Positions 10,042-20,295 are shown, numbered from the stretch's first letter. The stretch is 64,000 bases of DNA from Fredinandcohnia aciditolerans (GCA_003640645.1 QGHH01000002.1:236180-300179); one strand, 5' to 3'. Numbers and translations are program-made. Notes: generated from the letters alone by a model not told the origin.

Positions 10042-11592
10042 ATGTCTGAGTATATTTTAGAAATGCGAAACATCACAAAAACATTTCCAGGAGTTAAAGC
10101 ATTAGACAACGTGAATTTAAAGGTGAAAAAGGGAGAAATTCATGCACTAGTAGGTGAGAATGGTGCCGGAAAATCAACCTTGATGAAAGTATTAAGTGGT
10201 GTTTATCCAAGTGGAACCTATGAAGGTAGCATCTATTTTGAAGGGGAAGAATGTCACTTTAAAGATATTAAACAAAGTGAACAAATTGGGATTGTGATCA
10301 TCCATCAAGAGTTGGCCTTGAGTCCTTTTTTATCTATCGCAGAAAATATTTTTCTAGGGAACGAAAGACAGTCTAAAAGGATTATCAATTGGCAGGAAAC
10401 CTTTTCTGAGGCAAAAAAGTTGTTAGATCGGGTCGGGTTAAAAGAATCACCTAACACGGCCGTGATGGATATCGGGGTTGGGAAACAACAGCTCGTAGAG
10501 ATTGCAAAAGCACTATCTAAAAATGTGAAACTCTTAATCTTAGACGAACCAACTGCAGCCCTAAATGAAACAGATAGCGAAAACTTATTAAACCTCTTAC
10601 TTGAACTGAAAAAACAAGGGATTACCTCCATACTGATTTCTCATAAATTAAATGAAGTATCTAGTATTTCGGATAACATTACGATTTTACGAGATGGACA
10701 AACAATTGAGACGTTTGCAGCGAAGGGTGAAAAGGCATCAGAGGATCGTATCATTAAAGGAATGGTAGGTCGTGAGTTGACAAGCCGGTATCCAGAACGA
10801 ATACCGAACATTGGTGACACTATTTTTGAAGTGGAAAATTGGAATGTCTATCATCCATTGCAGCGTGATCGGAAAGTCATCGACAATGTCAATCTTCATA
10901 TTCGTCGCGGGGAAATAGTCGGCTTAGCAGGCTTAATGGGAGCTGGAAGAACAGAGCTTGCGATGAGTATTTTCGGGAAAACGTATGGAAAAAAAATTAC
11001 GGGGCTGTTGTATAAAAATGGTGAAGAAATACAGGCAAATACAGTTAGCGAAGCGATTCAGCATGGAATTGCTTATGTGTCAGAGGACCGGAAAACATAT
11101 GGTCTAAATTTAATTGATGATATCAAACGGAATATAACTCTATCAAATCTCAAGCGAATTTCAACGAATACAGTGATTGATGAAAACAGGGAAGTTCAGG
11201 AAGCCCAAATTTTACGAAAACGATTAAATATTAAAACTCCATCATTGGCTCAACTTGCAGGAAATTTAAGTGGTGGTAATCAGCAAAAAATTGTCTTAAG
11301 TAAGTGGATTTTTACAGAGCCAGATATCTTAATTTTGGATGAACCGACTCGAGGAATTGATGTAGGAGCTAAGTTTGAAATTTATTCACTCATCCATGAA
11401 CTTGCAGCTGAAGGAATGGGTGTCCTTGTCATTTCTTCGGAGTTACCTGAGGTACTGGGGCTATCTGACCGTATTTATGTCATGAATGAAGGTCGTATAA
11501 CCGGTGAGCTCGGTCGTGAAGAGGCAAACCAAGAGAGTGTCATGCGTTATATGACTGGAACAGGAGGGACGAAACGTGCAAACACTAAGTAA
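10042..11592 (+). CDS. araG: Sugar ABC transporter ATP-binding protein, double cassette
   Basis: This 516-residue protein carries two fused ABC ATPase domains of the ribose/arabinose importer class. Domain 1 has Walker [10 protein letters not shown] (residue ~38) and Walker B LLILDEP. Domain 2 (from ~260) has a degenerate Walker [10 protein letters not shown], as is usual in this class, but an intact LSGGNQQK signature and [15 protein letters not shown]. It powers uptake through AraH. The start is ATG after GAGGTGGTGAGG. The gene overlaps araH by 17 bp. Confidence 0.92.
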   Translation: MSEYILEMRNITKTFPGVKALDNVNLKVKKGEIHALVGENGAGKSTLMKVLSGVYPSGTYEGSIYFEGEECHFKDIKQSEQIGIVIIHQELALSPFLSIAENIFLGNERQSKRIINWQETFSEAKKLLDRVGLKESPNTAVMDIGVGKQQLVEIAKALSKNVKLLILDEPTAALNETDSENLLNLLLELKKQGITSILISHKLNEVSSISDNITILRDGQTIETFAAKGEKASEDRIIKGMVGRELTSRYPERIPNIGDTIFEVENWNVYHPLQRDRKVIDNVNLHIRRGEIVGLAGLMGAGRTELAMSIFGKTYGKKITGLLYKNGEEIQANTVSEAIQHGIAYVSEDRKTYGLNLIDDIKRNITLSNLKRISTNTVIDENREVQEAQILRKRLNIKTPSLAQLAGNLSGGNQQKIVLSKWIFTEPDILILDEPTRGIDVGAKFEIYSLIHELAAEGMGVLVISSELPEVLGLSDRIYVMNEGRITGELGREEANQESVMRYMTGTGGTKRANTK

Positions 11593-12739
11593 TTTATTTC
11601 GCAACAACATCCGGGAATATGGAATGATTATTGCACTTGTATTCATTGCAGGGCTGTTTTGGATCTTAACGGATGGAATATCCTTTAGTTCTTTAAACTT
11701 GACCAATCTTATCTTGCAAAACGGGTTTATCCTCGTCCTAGCGATTGGAATGGTTTTAGTCATCATTACAGGAAATATTGATTTATCTGTCGGTTCCGTT
11801 GTTGCAATTGTCGGCGCAATTGCAGGGGTCCTCATGATTAATCACAATGTGCCGGTATGGTTGGCTATTATTCTATCGCTTGTTGTTGGGGCAATCATTG
11901 GAATTTGGCAAGGCTTTTGGATCGCGTATGTCGGGATACCATCCTTTATCGTGACCTTGGCCAGCATGTTAATTTTCCGGGGGTTAACCTTGTATCTATT
12001 AGATGGAAAATCACTTGCGCCATTTCCTGAGTCATTTGGCATGCTGAGTGGGGGCTTTTTACCTTCGATTGGTTCCGGGGAGTTGCACTTACTAACAATC
12101 ATTTTATCTATTATTCTATCAATCATCTTAATTTATATGGAGTTCAGAAACCGTAAAAAACAATTAACATATAGCCTCGAAGTGAGTCCGTTATGGCTAT
12201 CTGTGACAAAAATGGCATTGCTTATCGCAGTGATTAACTGGTTCGCGTACCAATTGGCGTTAAATAAAGGGATTCCAACGGTGTTAATTATTGTCATCAT
12301 TCTAATCGTGGTCTACACATTCGTCATGAAAAACACAGTTATGGGCCGTCACGTTTATGCAACAGGTGGTAACCAGAAAGCGGCGGATTTATCCGGTATT
12401 AAAACAAAGCGTGTCGTATTCTGGGTCTTTGTGAACAACGGAGTCATCGCAGCCTTAGCTGGATTAATGTTTGCCTCGCGTCTTAATTCAGCAACACCCG
12501 CAGCGGGTAATATGCTTGAGCTTGATGCCATTGCCTCCGTCTTTATCGGTGGTGCTTCTATGGCAGGAGGCGTAGGAACCGTCATCGGTGCCATTGTCGG
12601 TGGACTCGTTATGGGGATCATGAACAACGGTATGTCACTCATTGGAGTCGGAATCGACTGGCAACAAGCCATCAAAGGACTCGTACTCCTACTCGCAGTA
12701 GGATTTGATATCTACAACAAAAATAGAGCAGGGAAATAG
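11576..12739 (+). CDS. araH: Sugar ABC transporter permease
   Basis: This 387-residue integral membrane permease of the ribose/xylose/arabinose class has about ten hydrophobic segments and the EAA-like region near [20 protein letters not shown] and the [15 protein letters not shown] motif of this family. The start is GTG at 11576 with GGAGG 8 bp upstream, inside the end of araG. It forms the translocation channel for the sugar bound by the lipoprotein at 8873. It is the last gene of the transporter unit; a repeat unit and the second kinase follow within 100 bp. Confidence 0.9.
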   Translation: MQTLSNLFRNNIREYGMIIALVFIAGLFWILTDGISFSSLNLTNLILQNGFILVLAIGMVLVIITGNIDLSVGSVVAIVGAIAGVLMINHNVPVWLAIILSLVVGAIIGIWQGFWIAYVGIPSFIVTLASMLIFRGLTLYLLDGKSLAPFPESFGMLSGGFLPSIGSGELHLLTIILSIILSIILIYMEFRNRKKQLTYSLEVSPLWLSVTKMALLIAVINWFAYQLALNKGIPTVLIIVIILIVVYTFVMKNTVMGRHVYATGGNQKAADLSGIKTKRVVFWVFVNNGVIAALAGLMFASRLNSATPAAGNMLELDAIASVFIGGASMAGGVGTVIGAIVGGLVMGIMNNGMSLIGVGIDWQQAIKGLVLLLAVGFDIYNKNRAGK

Positions 12740-12788
12740 AGGGGCGAAATGTTCCCGGTAATTTCCAATGGGGTTGTGCTCGCTTGGT

Positions 12789-12818
12789 TGGGACAGAGGG
12801 ACCTGTCCCCGTGACCCA
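12789..12818 (+). repeat. Single GGGACAGG repeat (B unit)
   Basis: A single B-type unit (GGGACAGAGGGACCTGTCCC...) ends 5 bp before the GGAGGG ribosome site of the next gene. It adds a spurious in-frame ATG upstream of that gene. Confidence 0.85.
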
Positions 12819-12836
12819 TTTGAGGAGGGATGTGAT

Positions 12837-14474
12837 GTGAGGGTGAATTATGATGAGATGCAGCTGGCGATTGCGAAGGGTGAGACTTCGCTTGGGATTG
12901 AGTTTGGTTCCACCCGGATTAAGGCGGTTTTGATTAATAAGCATTTTGAAACAATCGCGTCTGGTAGTTATGAGTGGGAAAATCGGCTGGAAAATGGGTA
13001 TTGGACGTACAGCTTAGAGGATGTTATCGCTGGTATGCAAGCAGCATATCGTGAAATGAAACAGGAAGTTGAACACAATTTTGGAATTACACTACGAACA
13101 ATTGGTTCGATTGGCTTTTCGGCGATGATGCATGGGTATTTGGCTTTTGACAAGAAGGGAGAGCTATTAATTCCATTTCGAACTTGGCGGAATACGACGA
13201 CAGGTCCTTCAGCGAATGATTTAACCAATCGATTTCAATTCAATATTCCGGAAAGGTGGAGTATTGCTCACCTCTATCAAGCCATTTTAAATGAAGAGGA
13301 ACATGTACCTCGAATTGATTATTTCACTACGTTATCTGGCTATATTCATTGGTTACTGACCGGAAACAAAGCGATCGGAATTGGCGATGCTTCTGGGATG
13401 TTCCCGATTGATGAAGAAACGAAGGATTACAATGAAGCCATGGTCAAGCAATTTGATAAACTAGTTGCCGTGAAAAAGTATCCTTGGAAGCTTAGAGATA
13501 TCCTTCCGACCGTTTTTATATCAGGAAAACGAGCGGGTCTTTTAACAGAAAAGGGAGCAAATACTATAGATCCTTCACAGCAATTGCAGTCTGGCATACC
13601 AATTTGTCCGCCAGAAGGTGATGCAGGAACAGGGATGGTGGCAACAAATAGTGTAAGGAAACGCACGGGAAACGTCTCCGTTGGAACCTCCGTTTTTTCC
13701 ATGATTGTTTTAGAAAAAGAACTTTCAAAAGTATATTCGGAAATTGACATCGTTACGACACCGAACGGGACCCCTGTTGCGATGGTTCATGCAAATAACT
13801 GTTCAAGTGATATCAACGCTTGGCTGGGGTTGTTCCGGGAATTTTCGGAAGCGATGGGGTATGAGATTGATAATGCTCAATTATACAACGTGATGTTCAA
13901 CAAAGCATTGGAAGCGGACAGAGATGGTGGTGGATTGCTAAGCTATGGTTATTTTTCAGGTGAGAATATCACTGGATTAGATCAAGGTAGACCACTATTT
14001 GTTCGTTCTCCGGAAAGCACTTTTACTCTAGCAAACTTCATGCGGACACATCTTTTTACTGCTTTTGGTGCGTTGAAAATGGGAATGGATATTCTAACGA
14101 AGCTAGAAAACGTTGCGATAGATAGCATTCTCGCGCATGGTGGACTATTTAAAACACCTGTAGTAGGACAAAAGATTGTGGCAGCTGCAATGAACTCCCC
14201 CGTTTCTGTCATGGCAACAGCCAGTGACGGCGGTGCGTGGGGAATGGCGATCCTTGCTTCCTTTATGATGAATAAAAACAAGAATGAAAGTTTAGAAGAC
14301 TTTTTAGATAACAGAGTTTTTAAAAATGTGGTAGGGGACAAAATCGATCCTGACCCCGAGGACGTAGCGGGATTTGAAGTGTTTATTGAGCGATATAGAA
14401 AAGGACTTGAGATTGAGCGAGCTGCTGTTGAACATTTGCTGTATGTCAAAAATGAGGGAGGGGTAACGTGTTAG
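12837..14474 (+). CDS. araB: FGGY-family kinase, probable L-ribulokinase (copy 2)
   Basis: This 545-residue kinase is exactly as long as the copy at 1194 and near-identical over long stretches ([54 protein letters not shown]). It should phosphorylate L-ribulose produced by AraA. The GTG at 12837, 7 bp after GGAGGG, matches the paralog's N-terminus. An in-frame ATG at 12768 would add residues encoded by the repeat and is rejected. It overlaps the following araD by 7 bp, so araB-araD-araA form one translationally coupled unit. Confidence 0.85.
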   Translation: MRVNYDEMQLAIAKGETSLGIEFGSTRIKAVLINKHFETIASGSYEWENRLENGYWTYSLEDVIAGMQAAYREMKQEVEHNFGITLRTIGSIGFSAMMHGYLAFDKKGELLIPFRTWRNTTTGPSANDLTNRFQFNIPERWSIAHLYQAILNEEEHVPRIDYFTTLSGYIHWLLTGNKAIGIGDASGMFPIDEETKDYNEAMVKQFDKLVAVKKYPWKLRDILPTVFISGKRAGLLTEKGANTIDPSQQLQSGIPICPPEGDAGTGMVATNSVRKRTGNVSVGTSVFSMIVLEKELSKVYSEIDIVTTPNGTPVAMVHANNCSSDINAWLGLFREFSEAMGYEIDNAQLYNVMFNKALEADRDGGGLLSYGYFSGENITGLDQGRPLFVRSPESTFTLANFMRTHLFTAFGALKMGMDILTKLENVAIDSILAHGGLFKTPVVGQKIVAAAMNSPVSVMATASDGGAWGMAILASFMMNKNKNESLEDFLDNRVFKNVVGDKIDPDPEDVAGFEVFIERYRKGLEIERAAVEHLLYVKNEGGVTC

Positions 14475-15163
14475 AACAGCTGAAGGAAGAAGTATACCAG
14501 GCGAATCTAGAATTGCCCAAACATGGGCTTGTAAAATTCACGTGGGGAAACGCGAGTGCAATTGACCATGATCGTTGTTTATTTGTGATCAAGCCGAGTG
14601 GTGTTGAGTATGAGACGATGAAACCCAGTGACATGGTGGTTGTTGATTTGGATGGGAATGTTGTTGAAGGAGACATGAATCCCTCATCAGATACACTGAC
14701 TCACGCCGTGCTATATAGGCATTATCCTGAAATTGGTGGCATCGTTCATACTCATTCAACATGGGCGACAATTTGGGCGCAAGCAGGTCTTGATGTTCAG
14801 GCGATGGGAACAACTCATGCCGATACATTTTATGGCGCAATCCCATGCGCTCGTTTTTTGACACAAGAGGAAATTGATCGTGGTTATGAAGCAGCAACTG
14901 GTCAGGTTATTATTGAAACATTTGAAGAGCGTGGGATCGATGTTTTAGCGGTTCCGGGTGTCCTGCTGCGCGGACATGGTCCTTTTACATGGGGGAAAGA
15001 TGTAAAGGACGCAGTGGTGAATAGTGTTGTCTTGGATGAAGTTTCGAAAATGAACCTGTTTGCAAGGGGACTAAATGACCTCGCATCAGAACTACCACAA
15101 CGGATTTTAGATAAGCACTATCTACGAAAACACGGGAAAAACGCATATTACGGCCAAAAATGA
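14468..15163 (+). CDS. araD: L-ribulose-5-phosphate 4-epimerase (copy 2)
   Basis: This 231-residue zinc epimerase carries the same motifs as the copy at 356: TWGNAS, KPSG, NPSSD, HTH (H94, H96), LRGHGPF (third zinc His) and the C-terminal YYGQ. It is clearly more different from copy 1 than the two kinases are from each other, suggesting an older duplication or separate acquisition. The start is GTG at 14468 overlapping the kinase stop, with GGAGGGG upstream. araA follows after 16 bp. Confidence 0.92.
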   Translation: MLEQLKEEVYQANLELPKHGLVKFTWGNASAIDHDRCLFVIKPSGVEYETMKPSDMVVVDLDGNVVEGDMNPSSDTLTHAVLYRHYPEIGGIVHTHSTWATIWAQAGLDVQAMGTTHADTFYGAIPCARFLTQEEIDRGYEAATGQVIIETFEERGIDVLAVPGVLLRGHGPFTWGKDVKDAVVNSVVLDEVSKMNLFARGLNDLASELPQRILDKHYLRKHGKNAYYGQK

Positions 15164-15179
15164 TGGAAAGGGGATTAAG

Positions 15180-16595
15180 ATGGAGAAAAAAGAATTTTGG
15201 TTTATCGTAGGCTCCCAACATCTATATGGGGAAGAAGCGTTGGCAGAAGTAAAAGCACATGCTCAAGAGATGACGGACGCTTTAAATGAAAGTGGTGTAC
15301 TACCTTATCCGCTCATTCTACAAGAATTAGCGGTTAGTGCAGATAAAATTACAAACCTGATGAAAGAAGTAAACTACCGGGATGAGGTTGCCGGTGTCAT
15401 CACGTGGATGCATACATTTTCACCTGCGAAAATGTGGATTCGAGGAACAAAATTATTACAAAAACCACTCTTGCATTTGGCAACCCAATTTAATGAAAGT
15501 ATCCCTTGGGCATCGATTGATATGGATTTTATGAACTTAAACCAATCAGCTCACGGTGACCGGGAATATGGGTTTATCAATGCTCGTTTGAAAAAGCAAA
15601 ATAAAGTGGTAGTCGGGTACTGGCAGCGCCCTGAAGTACAGAAGCAGATTGCAGACTGGATGGATGTAGCGGTTGCTTATAATGAAAGTTTTAACATAAA
15701 AGTCGCTCGATTTGGTGACAACATGCGAAACGTTGGCGTTACCGAGGGAGATAAAATTGAAGCGCAAATTCAATTCGGATGGACAGTCGATTATTTTGGA
15801 ATTGGTGATCTAGTTCGGTATGTGAATGAGGTTAAGGAAGAAGAAATCGCTGACTTGTTTGAGGAATACGAAGAGCTTTATGAATTTGATTATGGAAGTT
15901 ACGAGAGAGAGGGTTGGGAAGCAAGCGTTAAAGTACAAGCAAGCTATGAAATCGCGATTAAGCGTTTCCTTGATGACGGTGGCTACAATGCTTTTACCAC
16001 AAACTTCGAAGATTTATATGGTATGAAGCAATTACCTGGTCTTGCTGTTCAACGATTAATGGCTCAAGGATATGGGTTTGCGGGGGAAGGCGATTGGAAA
16101 ACGGCGGCACTCGATCGCTTATTAAAGGTAATGAGCCATAACGAATTAACGGGGTTTATGGAAGATTACACATATGAATTAGCTGCTGGTCAGGAAGCAG
16201 TCCTTCAATCGCATATGCTTGAGGTCGATCCGACCTTAGCAAGCAATAGACCGAGAATCGTTGTATCGCCACTTGGTATCGGTGATCGAGAGGATCCTGC
16301 ACGCTTAGTATTTGACGGGAAGGCAGGGGACGGTGTTGTCGTCTCGATGGCCGACTTTGGTTCCCATTACAAACTATTAATCAATGAAGTTTGCGCATTT
16401 GAACCAACCACCCCAGCTCCAAATCTTCCAGTAGCGCGTGTCCTTTGGGAGGTAAAGCCAAACTTTCAAGATGGCGTAAAAGCCTGGATCGAAAACGGCG
16501 GCGGTCACCATACAGTGGTCTCGTTGAAATTAACAACAGACCAAATCATAACCTACGCCAAACTAGTCGACCTCGAATACGTCCTAATAAAATAA
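15180..16595 (+). CDS. araA: L-arabinose isomerase
   Basis: This 471-residue manganese-dependent isomerase turns L-arabinose into L-ribulose. Catalytic residues are visible as Glu in AGEGDWK and GFMEDYT and His in LQSHMLEVD and GGGHHTV. The N-terminus [16 protein letters not shown] is diagnostic. It is about 25 residues shorter than the roughly 496-residue isomerase of Bacillus and Geobacillus, but no key motif is missing. The start is ATG after GAAAGGGG. It closes the araB-araD-araA unit and is followed by a repeat and a terminator. Confidence 0.95.
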   Translation: MEKKEFWFIVGSQHLYGEEALAEVKAHAQEMTDALNESGVLPYPLILQELAVSADKITNLMKEVNYRDEVAGVITWMHTFSPAKMWIRGTKLLQKPLLHLATQFNESIPWASIDMDFMNLNQSAHGDREYGFINARLKKQNKVVVGYWQRPEVQKQIADWMDVAVAYNESFNIKVARFGDNMRNVGVTEGDKIEAQIQFGWTVDYFGIGDLVRYVNEVKEEEIADLFEEYEELYEFDYGSYEREGWEASVKVQASYEIAIKRFLDDGGYNAFTTNFEDLYGMKQLPGLAVQRLMAQGYGFAGEGDWKTAALDRLLKVMSHNELTGFMEDYTYELAAGQEAVLQSHMLEVDPTLASNRPRIVVSPLGIGDREDPARLVFDGKAGDGVVVSMADFGSHYKLLINEVCAFEPTTPAPNLPVARVLWEVKPNFQDGVKAWIENGGGHHTVVSLKLTTDQIITYAKLVDLEYVLIK

Positions 16596-16598
16596 TTT

Positions 16599-16629
16599 GG
16601 GCCGCAGGGACAGGTCCACTGTCCCTGCC
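16599..16629 (+). repeat. Single GGGACAGG repeat unit, degenerate
   Basis: The core GGGACAGGTCCACTGTCCC lies just after the araA stop. Confidence 0.7.
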
Positions 16630-16701
16630 TTGGCATGAAGTACTATCCTTATTTTAATATTGCTACCATATTTTCGAGAATAGTTAATCGTTGAGGGTAC
16701 A

Positions 16702-16730
16702 GAAGAAGTGTTCAAGCACTTCTTTTTTTA
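16702..16730 (+). terminator. Terminator of the araBDA unit
   Basis: The stem GAAGTG/CACTTC (16705-16710, 16717-16722) is extended by flanking A-T pairs and followed by seven T. Confidence 0.8.
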
Positions 16731-16817
16731 TTATACTCTGTTTTATAGAGGGCCAGAAGTTCCAACTATTTATTTATGAATCAAACTACTAATTACTATT
16801 AGGATAGGATGGTTACT

Positions 16818-17204
16818 ATGAAAATCAACCGTATTCACCATATTGCCATTATCTGTACTGACTATGAGAGGTCAAAGGACTTTTATGTCAATAAGCTTGG
16901 TTTTACCATTTTAAATGAAACGTTTCGTGCTGAACGTGGTTCGTACAAACTTGATTTAGCTGTTGGAGATACCTATCAAATCGAGTTGTTCTCATTTCCG
17001 GACACTCCAAATAGACTAAGTTATCCAGAGGCAGCAGGTCTGCGTCATTTAGCCTTCGAGGTAGACGATATAGAAGAAGCGGTGAGAGAGCTGGCAGCAA
17101 AAAAGATCAAAGTAGAAGATATACGAATTGACGAAGTAACCGGTAAAAAATTCACCTTCTTTAAAGACCCAGACCACTTACCACTAGAACTCTACGAAAG
17201 ATAA
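16818..17204 (+). CDS. ywkD: VOC-superfamily protein, YwkD-like
   Basis: From ATG at 16818 the product is 128 residues, the length I recall for B. subtilis YwkD. It is a single glyoxalase/bleomycin-resistance type domain: HHIAIICTDYERSKDFY at the start, RHLAFEVDDIEEAV in the middle and FFKDPDHLPLELYE at the end. His10, Glu65 (IELFSF) and the terminal Glu are possible metal ligands. The substrate is unknown. A further in-frame ATG at 16809 lies directly on the AGGATAGG site and is less likely. The gene appears monocistronic. Confidence 0.8.
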   Translation: MKINRIHHIAIICTDYERSKDFYVNKLGFTILNETFRAERGSYKLDLAVGDTYQIELFSFPDTPNRLSYPEAAGLRHLAFEVDDIEEAVRELAAKKIKVEDIRIDEVTGKKFTFFKDPDHLPLELYER

Positions 17205-17279
17205 TGGGACAGAGGGACAGGTCCCTTGTCCCAAAAGGAAAAAAGTGGTAGGGTGCAGGAACTGTCCCCGTGACCCACC
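17203..17279 (+). repeat. GGGACAGG repeat, inverted A-B pair
   Basis: The A unit is intact (GGGACAGAGGGACAGGTCCC...) and the B unit is partly degraded (GGTGCAGGAACTGTCCCCG). The pair lies between the convergent YwkD-like and endolysin genes. Confidence 0.8.
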
Positions 17280-17302
17280 AGAAACCCCTGTGGCCCTCAA
17301 TA

Positions 17303-18181
17303 TTATCCCAAGTTTCCTTTGTTTAAACGTCTTTGCAGTTCTTTAATGACGAGTGATGGTTTGCTTATGACCCCATCAACTGGTGTTCCTAGTCGTTTTT
17401 GTAGGGCTGAGATTGTAATTGGCCCGAAGTAGCCGTCTTGTGTGACGCCGAGCCATTTTTGCAATGCTCTTATGACGAGTGATGGTTTGCTAATGTAGCC
17501 ATCTACAGGTGTTCCGAAATATCTTTGGAGGGCACTGATTGTTTTCGGCCCGAAATAACCGTCAACTACGAGATTTTCTTTCGGAGGATTGACAGGTGTT
17601 GGTTCGGGTTTAGGTGCTGGTTTTGGTTCAGAACCAGGTCCAGCATATTTAACACCTTCATCAAGACAAATAGCGCGAACCACGCATTCATACATCCCTT
17701 CTCGGTATGCTTTATCCTTGATTTTATCGGATTGTGGGCCATCCACAAATTCGTATTCTAGTATAGTAGTACGACAATTTCCAGTAAGTCTATGCATATA
17801 GTAATAATCCCCGCCCGAAGAATTCTTACGTGTGTACACAGGACGTGGTCTAACTGGATATCCAGCTTTTCTAAATTCCTCAATTAACATTTGCTCAAAC
17901 TTGCCATTAGCATAAATCGAGTGGATGGTTTCAACACCACTACCTCCGCCAGCATTAAAATGATGGGAAATACACTTTTTGTATTTCTTTACCTTCGAGG
18001 TCCTTGGCTCGGGATTTATAGTAACATCACTTGAACGGGTCAAGTCACTTGCAATCCCCAGTTCAGCCAACCGTTTGTCCACATAAAGTGCAGCTTCTAG
18101 TGTATAAACCTTCTCCGTATTCCCGTCCGCCCCCGCACCTGGGTCACTACCACCATGCCCGGCATCTTGAATCCAACTCAT
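17303..18181 (-). CDS. N-acetylmuramoyl-L-alanine amidase with two C-terminal wall-binding repeats
   Basis: This 292-residue product cuts the peptide stem from muramic acid in peptidoglycan. The Amidase_3 domain spans about 1-165, with zinc ligands in DAGHGG, the Glu of YTLEAAL and SHHFNAG. A Pro/Lys/Glu linker follows, then two peptidoglycan-binding repeats of about 45 residues, each built on DGYFGPxTISALQ and ending in PSLVIxxLQ. No signal peptide is seen, as in phage endolysins or mother-cell lysis enzymes. The ATG at 18181 after GGGGTG is preferred to the GTG at 18190. No other phage gene is nearby. Confidence 0.88.
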   Translation of the reverse strand: MSWIQDAGHGGSDPGAGADGNTEKVYTLEAALYVDKRLAELGIASDLTRSSDVTINPEPRTSKVKKYKKCISHHFNAGGGSGVETIHSIYANGKFEQMLIEEFRKAGYPVRPRPVYTRKNSSGGDYYYMHRLTGNCRTTILEYEFVDGPQSDKIKDKAYREGMYECVVRAICLDEGVKYAGPGSEPKPAPKPEPTPVNPPKENLVVDGYFGPKTISALQRYFGTPVDGYISKPSLVIRALQKWLGVTQDGYFGPITISALQKRLGTPVDGVISKPSLVIKELQRRLNKGNLG

Positions 18182-18280
18182 AAAAATCACCCCTTTATTG
18201 TTAAAATATGTAAAAAGTGTTTTGTTTGTACAGGCACATACCTTGTTTTGGTGGAATAGGGGCTATAGTTGGGACAGATG

Positions 18281-18852
18281 TATAAGTTCTAAGTGGTGTT
18301 CGGACACAACTAAGCCTATTCGTTGGTGCCGTGTCCGAGGTTCGCTAGTCTTCGGACACAAACTAGCTTTTTCGTTACTTCGTTGTCTGAAGTTTGCTCG
18401 TCTTCGGACACTTCGTCGGCATTTTGTTGTTACCTTGTCCGAAGATTTCTCGTCTTCGGATACAAACTTGGCTATTCGTTGCTTCGTTGTCTGAAGTTCG
18501 CTAGTCTTCGGACACAAACTAGCTTTTTCGTTGGTTCGTTGTCTGAAGGTTGCTCGTTTTCGGACACACCCTCGCCTTTTCGTTGGTTCGTTGTCCGAAG
18601 TTTGCTAGTCTTCGGACAGAATCACGGCAAATCGTTGCATCCTAGTCCGAAGTTTGCTCGTCTTCGGACACACCGTCGGCATTTCGTTGTTACCTTGTCC
18701 GAAGATTGCTCGTCTTCGGACACACCGTCGCCATTTCGTTGCTTCCCTGTCTGAAGTTTGCTAGCCTTCGGACACAAACTTGCCATTTCGTTACTAGCTT
18801 GTCCGAAGTTTACTAGTCCTTGGACAAAATCTTTCCTTTACGATTGTTATAG
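18281..18852 (+). repeat. Tandem array of ten 52-bp hairpin units, possible ncRNA
   Basis: Ten units start at 18333, 18385, 18437, 18489, 18541, 18593, 18645, 18697, 18749 and 18801, each exactly 52 bp apart. A decayed unit starts at 18281. Each unit has 8-bp arms GTCCGAAG and CTTCGGAC around a 9-nt loop (typically TTTGCTCGT), then a 27-bp tail near ACACCGTCGGCATTTCGTTG. Units differ by substitutions only. Nearly all arm changes (GTCTGAAG, GTCCGAGG, CTTCGGAT, TTTCGGAC) keep pairing as G-U on plus-strand RNA. A strong terminator follows at 18868. A weak promoter candidate is TTGTTT (18243) / TATAGT (18264). No protein-coding reading is credible because 52 is not divisible by 3. Confidence 0.85.
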
Positions 18853-18867
18853 ACAAAACAAGGTGAA

Positions 18868-18905
18868 AAAGGGCATCACCAAAAGCTGGTGATGCCCCTT
18901 TTTTA
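18868..18905. terminator. Bidirectional terminator
   Basis: The perfect 10-bp stem GGGCATCACC/GGTGATGCCC (18871-18880, 18888-18897) has A-rich and T-rich flanks on the two sides, so it can stop both the minus-strand peptidase transcript and any plus-strand transcript of the 52-bp array. Confidence 0.9.
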
Positions 18906-18989
18906 TGTTTAATTAAAATTAGGATTGGGTGAATAGTGTGTAGGATGGCTCAGTGATCCCGAAAATTCCAAAGTTGGACCTGTGTTCAA

Positions 18990-19152
18990 TTTACGGTGGT
19001 ACGAGGAACCTGCCCCCTTGACCCTATAAAAAATTGGTAGGGCGAGGAACCTGCCCCTGTGCCCCTGCAAAAAATTAATAGGACGGAGGAACAGGTCCCG
19101 TGTCCCTGTAAAAATAAGGTGGGACGAAGAATCTGTCACTTCGTCCCACCTG
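18990..19152 (+). repeat. Cluster of four degenerate GGGACAGG units
   Basis: Four consecutive decayed units (cores GAGGAACCTGCCCCC, GAGGAACCTGCCCCTG, GGAGGAACAGGTCCC and GAAGAATCTGTCACTTCGTCCC) are separated by CTRYAAAAAATTRRTAGG-like linkers. This is the longest run of the family in the window. Confidence 0.75.
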
Positions 19153-19179
19153 AGACTCATAGCAAACTGCAGTGCTATA

Positions 19180-20157
19180 TTATTTTGCGGTGCTTGTTTT
19201 GTTCATGAATTTTAGTAGATCGGTTAGTAATACACTGAATGAGGAGAGGTGTTCTTGGATTCTACCAGGGAATTCTTGTTCAATAAATTCAATGGTGTCG
19301 TTTTTTGTATGCCATACTCCTCCGTGTTTAACCGTTTGGGTGTATCCATCTAAGTCTCCAATTTTCCAGTTCGTAGACTCTAGATATCCGATTGGAATAC
19401 CAGCCCTCTTGAATGGAGCATGGTCACTCCAGTCGCCTGTTGTGCCAGCAGGATAATCCGGATTTAGTCCAGGATTTGTATCGATATTTAGTTTCTTTTT
19501 CTCAACTATCTTTAATGCTTGATCCCGAATGAATCCATCTTCCCCTGGGCTGCCATAGACATACATTTGGTCCCCGACCGCTAGGCTGTCAAGGTTAATC
19601 ATGCCAACTGTATTTTCAATTTCATCTTCTGTCATCTGACTTGTATAGTAGTTAGAACCCCTTAAGCCTTGTTCCTCAGCCCCAAATGCAATGAATACGA
19701 TGGAGTATGGAGTATTAATTTTTTTCAATACCTCTGCCACCTCGAGCATAACTCCAACGCCAGATGCATTATCATCCACTCCACGGCCGGCAGAAACGGA
19801 ATCATAATGTGCGCCAACGATTACTTGTTTGCTAGATTTGCCTGGTTTGTAGGCAATCACGTTAGAAGATGAGATAGTAGCTCCACCTCTTGTGTAGTTA
19901 AATTCCTGAACCTCAGTAGTGAAACCCATGCGTTCAAATTGACTCTTAACGTATTGCTCAGCTTTTCGTTCATTTCCAGTTCCGGCAACCCTAGGCCCAA
20001 TTTCATATGCCAGATACTTCATGTGCTCATAGGCCATTGCCCCATCTTTATGGACTAAGGACGGATGATACGTAACCGTCTGTGCAGAGACGCCTCCAAC
20101 AAAACCGAGTAAACTTACCATCAAAACAATCAGAATCAAAGCCAACTTCTTTTTCAT
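19180..20157 (-). CDS. Secreted M28-family zinc aminopeptidase
   Basis: This 325-residue product has signal peptide MKKKLALILIVLMVSLLGFV...SAQ and a single peptidase M28 domain. The two-zinc site is visible as His and Asp in GAHYDSV and VDDNASG, Glu-Glu in FGAEEQGLRGS, Asp in NLDSLA and His in WSDHAPF. It should release N-terminal residues from peptides outside the cell. It lacks the protease-associated insert of larger relatives such as YwaD. The ATG at 20157 lies 7 bp after GGAGG; an ATG at 20163 overlaps that site. The terminator at 18868 ends the transcript. Confidence 0.9.
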   Translation of the reverse strand: MKKKLALILIVLMVSLLGFVGGVSAQTVTYHPSLVHKDGAMAYEHMKYLAYEIGPRVAGTGNERKAEQYVKSQFERMGFTTEVQEFNYTRGGATISSSNVIAYKPGKSSKQVIVGAHYDSVSAGRGVDDNASGVGVMLEVAEVLKKINTPYSIVFIAFGAEEQGLRGSNYYTSQMTEDEIENTVGMINLDSLAVGDQMYVYGSPGEDGFIRDQALKIVEKKKLNIDTNPGLNPDYPAGTTGDWSDHAPFKRAGIPIGYLESTNWKIGDLDGYTQTVKHGGVWHTKNDTIEFIEQEFPGRIQEHLSSFSVLLTDLLKFMNKTSTAK

Positions 20158-20229
20158 TCCCATTCCTCCTTCATATAGGTATTAATTTATAGATTAATAT
20201 ATTTATAGTGAAGGTGAAATAGGGCGAAA

Positions 20230-20295
20230 GGTGGGACAGAGGGACAGGTCCCCTGTCCCGTATAGGGATATAAAACCTGTCCTTGTATACCAGCG
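20230..20295 (+). repeat. GGGACAGG repeat, A-B pair with decayed B unit
   Basis: An intact A unit (GTGGGACAGAGGGACAGGTC...) is followed by a decayed B unit (AAACCTGTCCTTGTATACC) upstream of the divergent peptidase gene. Confidence 0.75.

Noticed and set aside
12768-12836. Upstream ATG extending the second FGGY kinase
   Set aside because: It would read through a GGGACAGG repeat; GTG at 12837 has an ideal ribosome site and gives the same length as the paralog.
18323-18754. 143-codon open frame across the 52-bp array
   Set aside because: The period is not a multiple of three, so each repeat is read in a different frame, and there is no ribosome site. The array is better explained as non-coding.
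18281-18852. 52-bp array as a CRISPR
   Set aside because: The units have no unique spacers, all 52 bases are repeat-like, and no cas genes are nearby.
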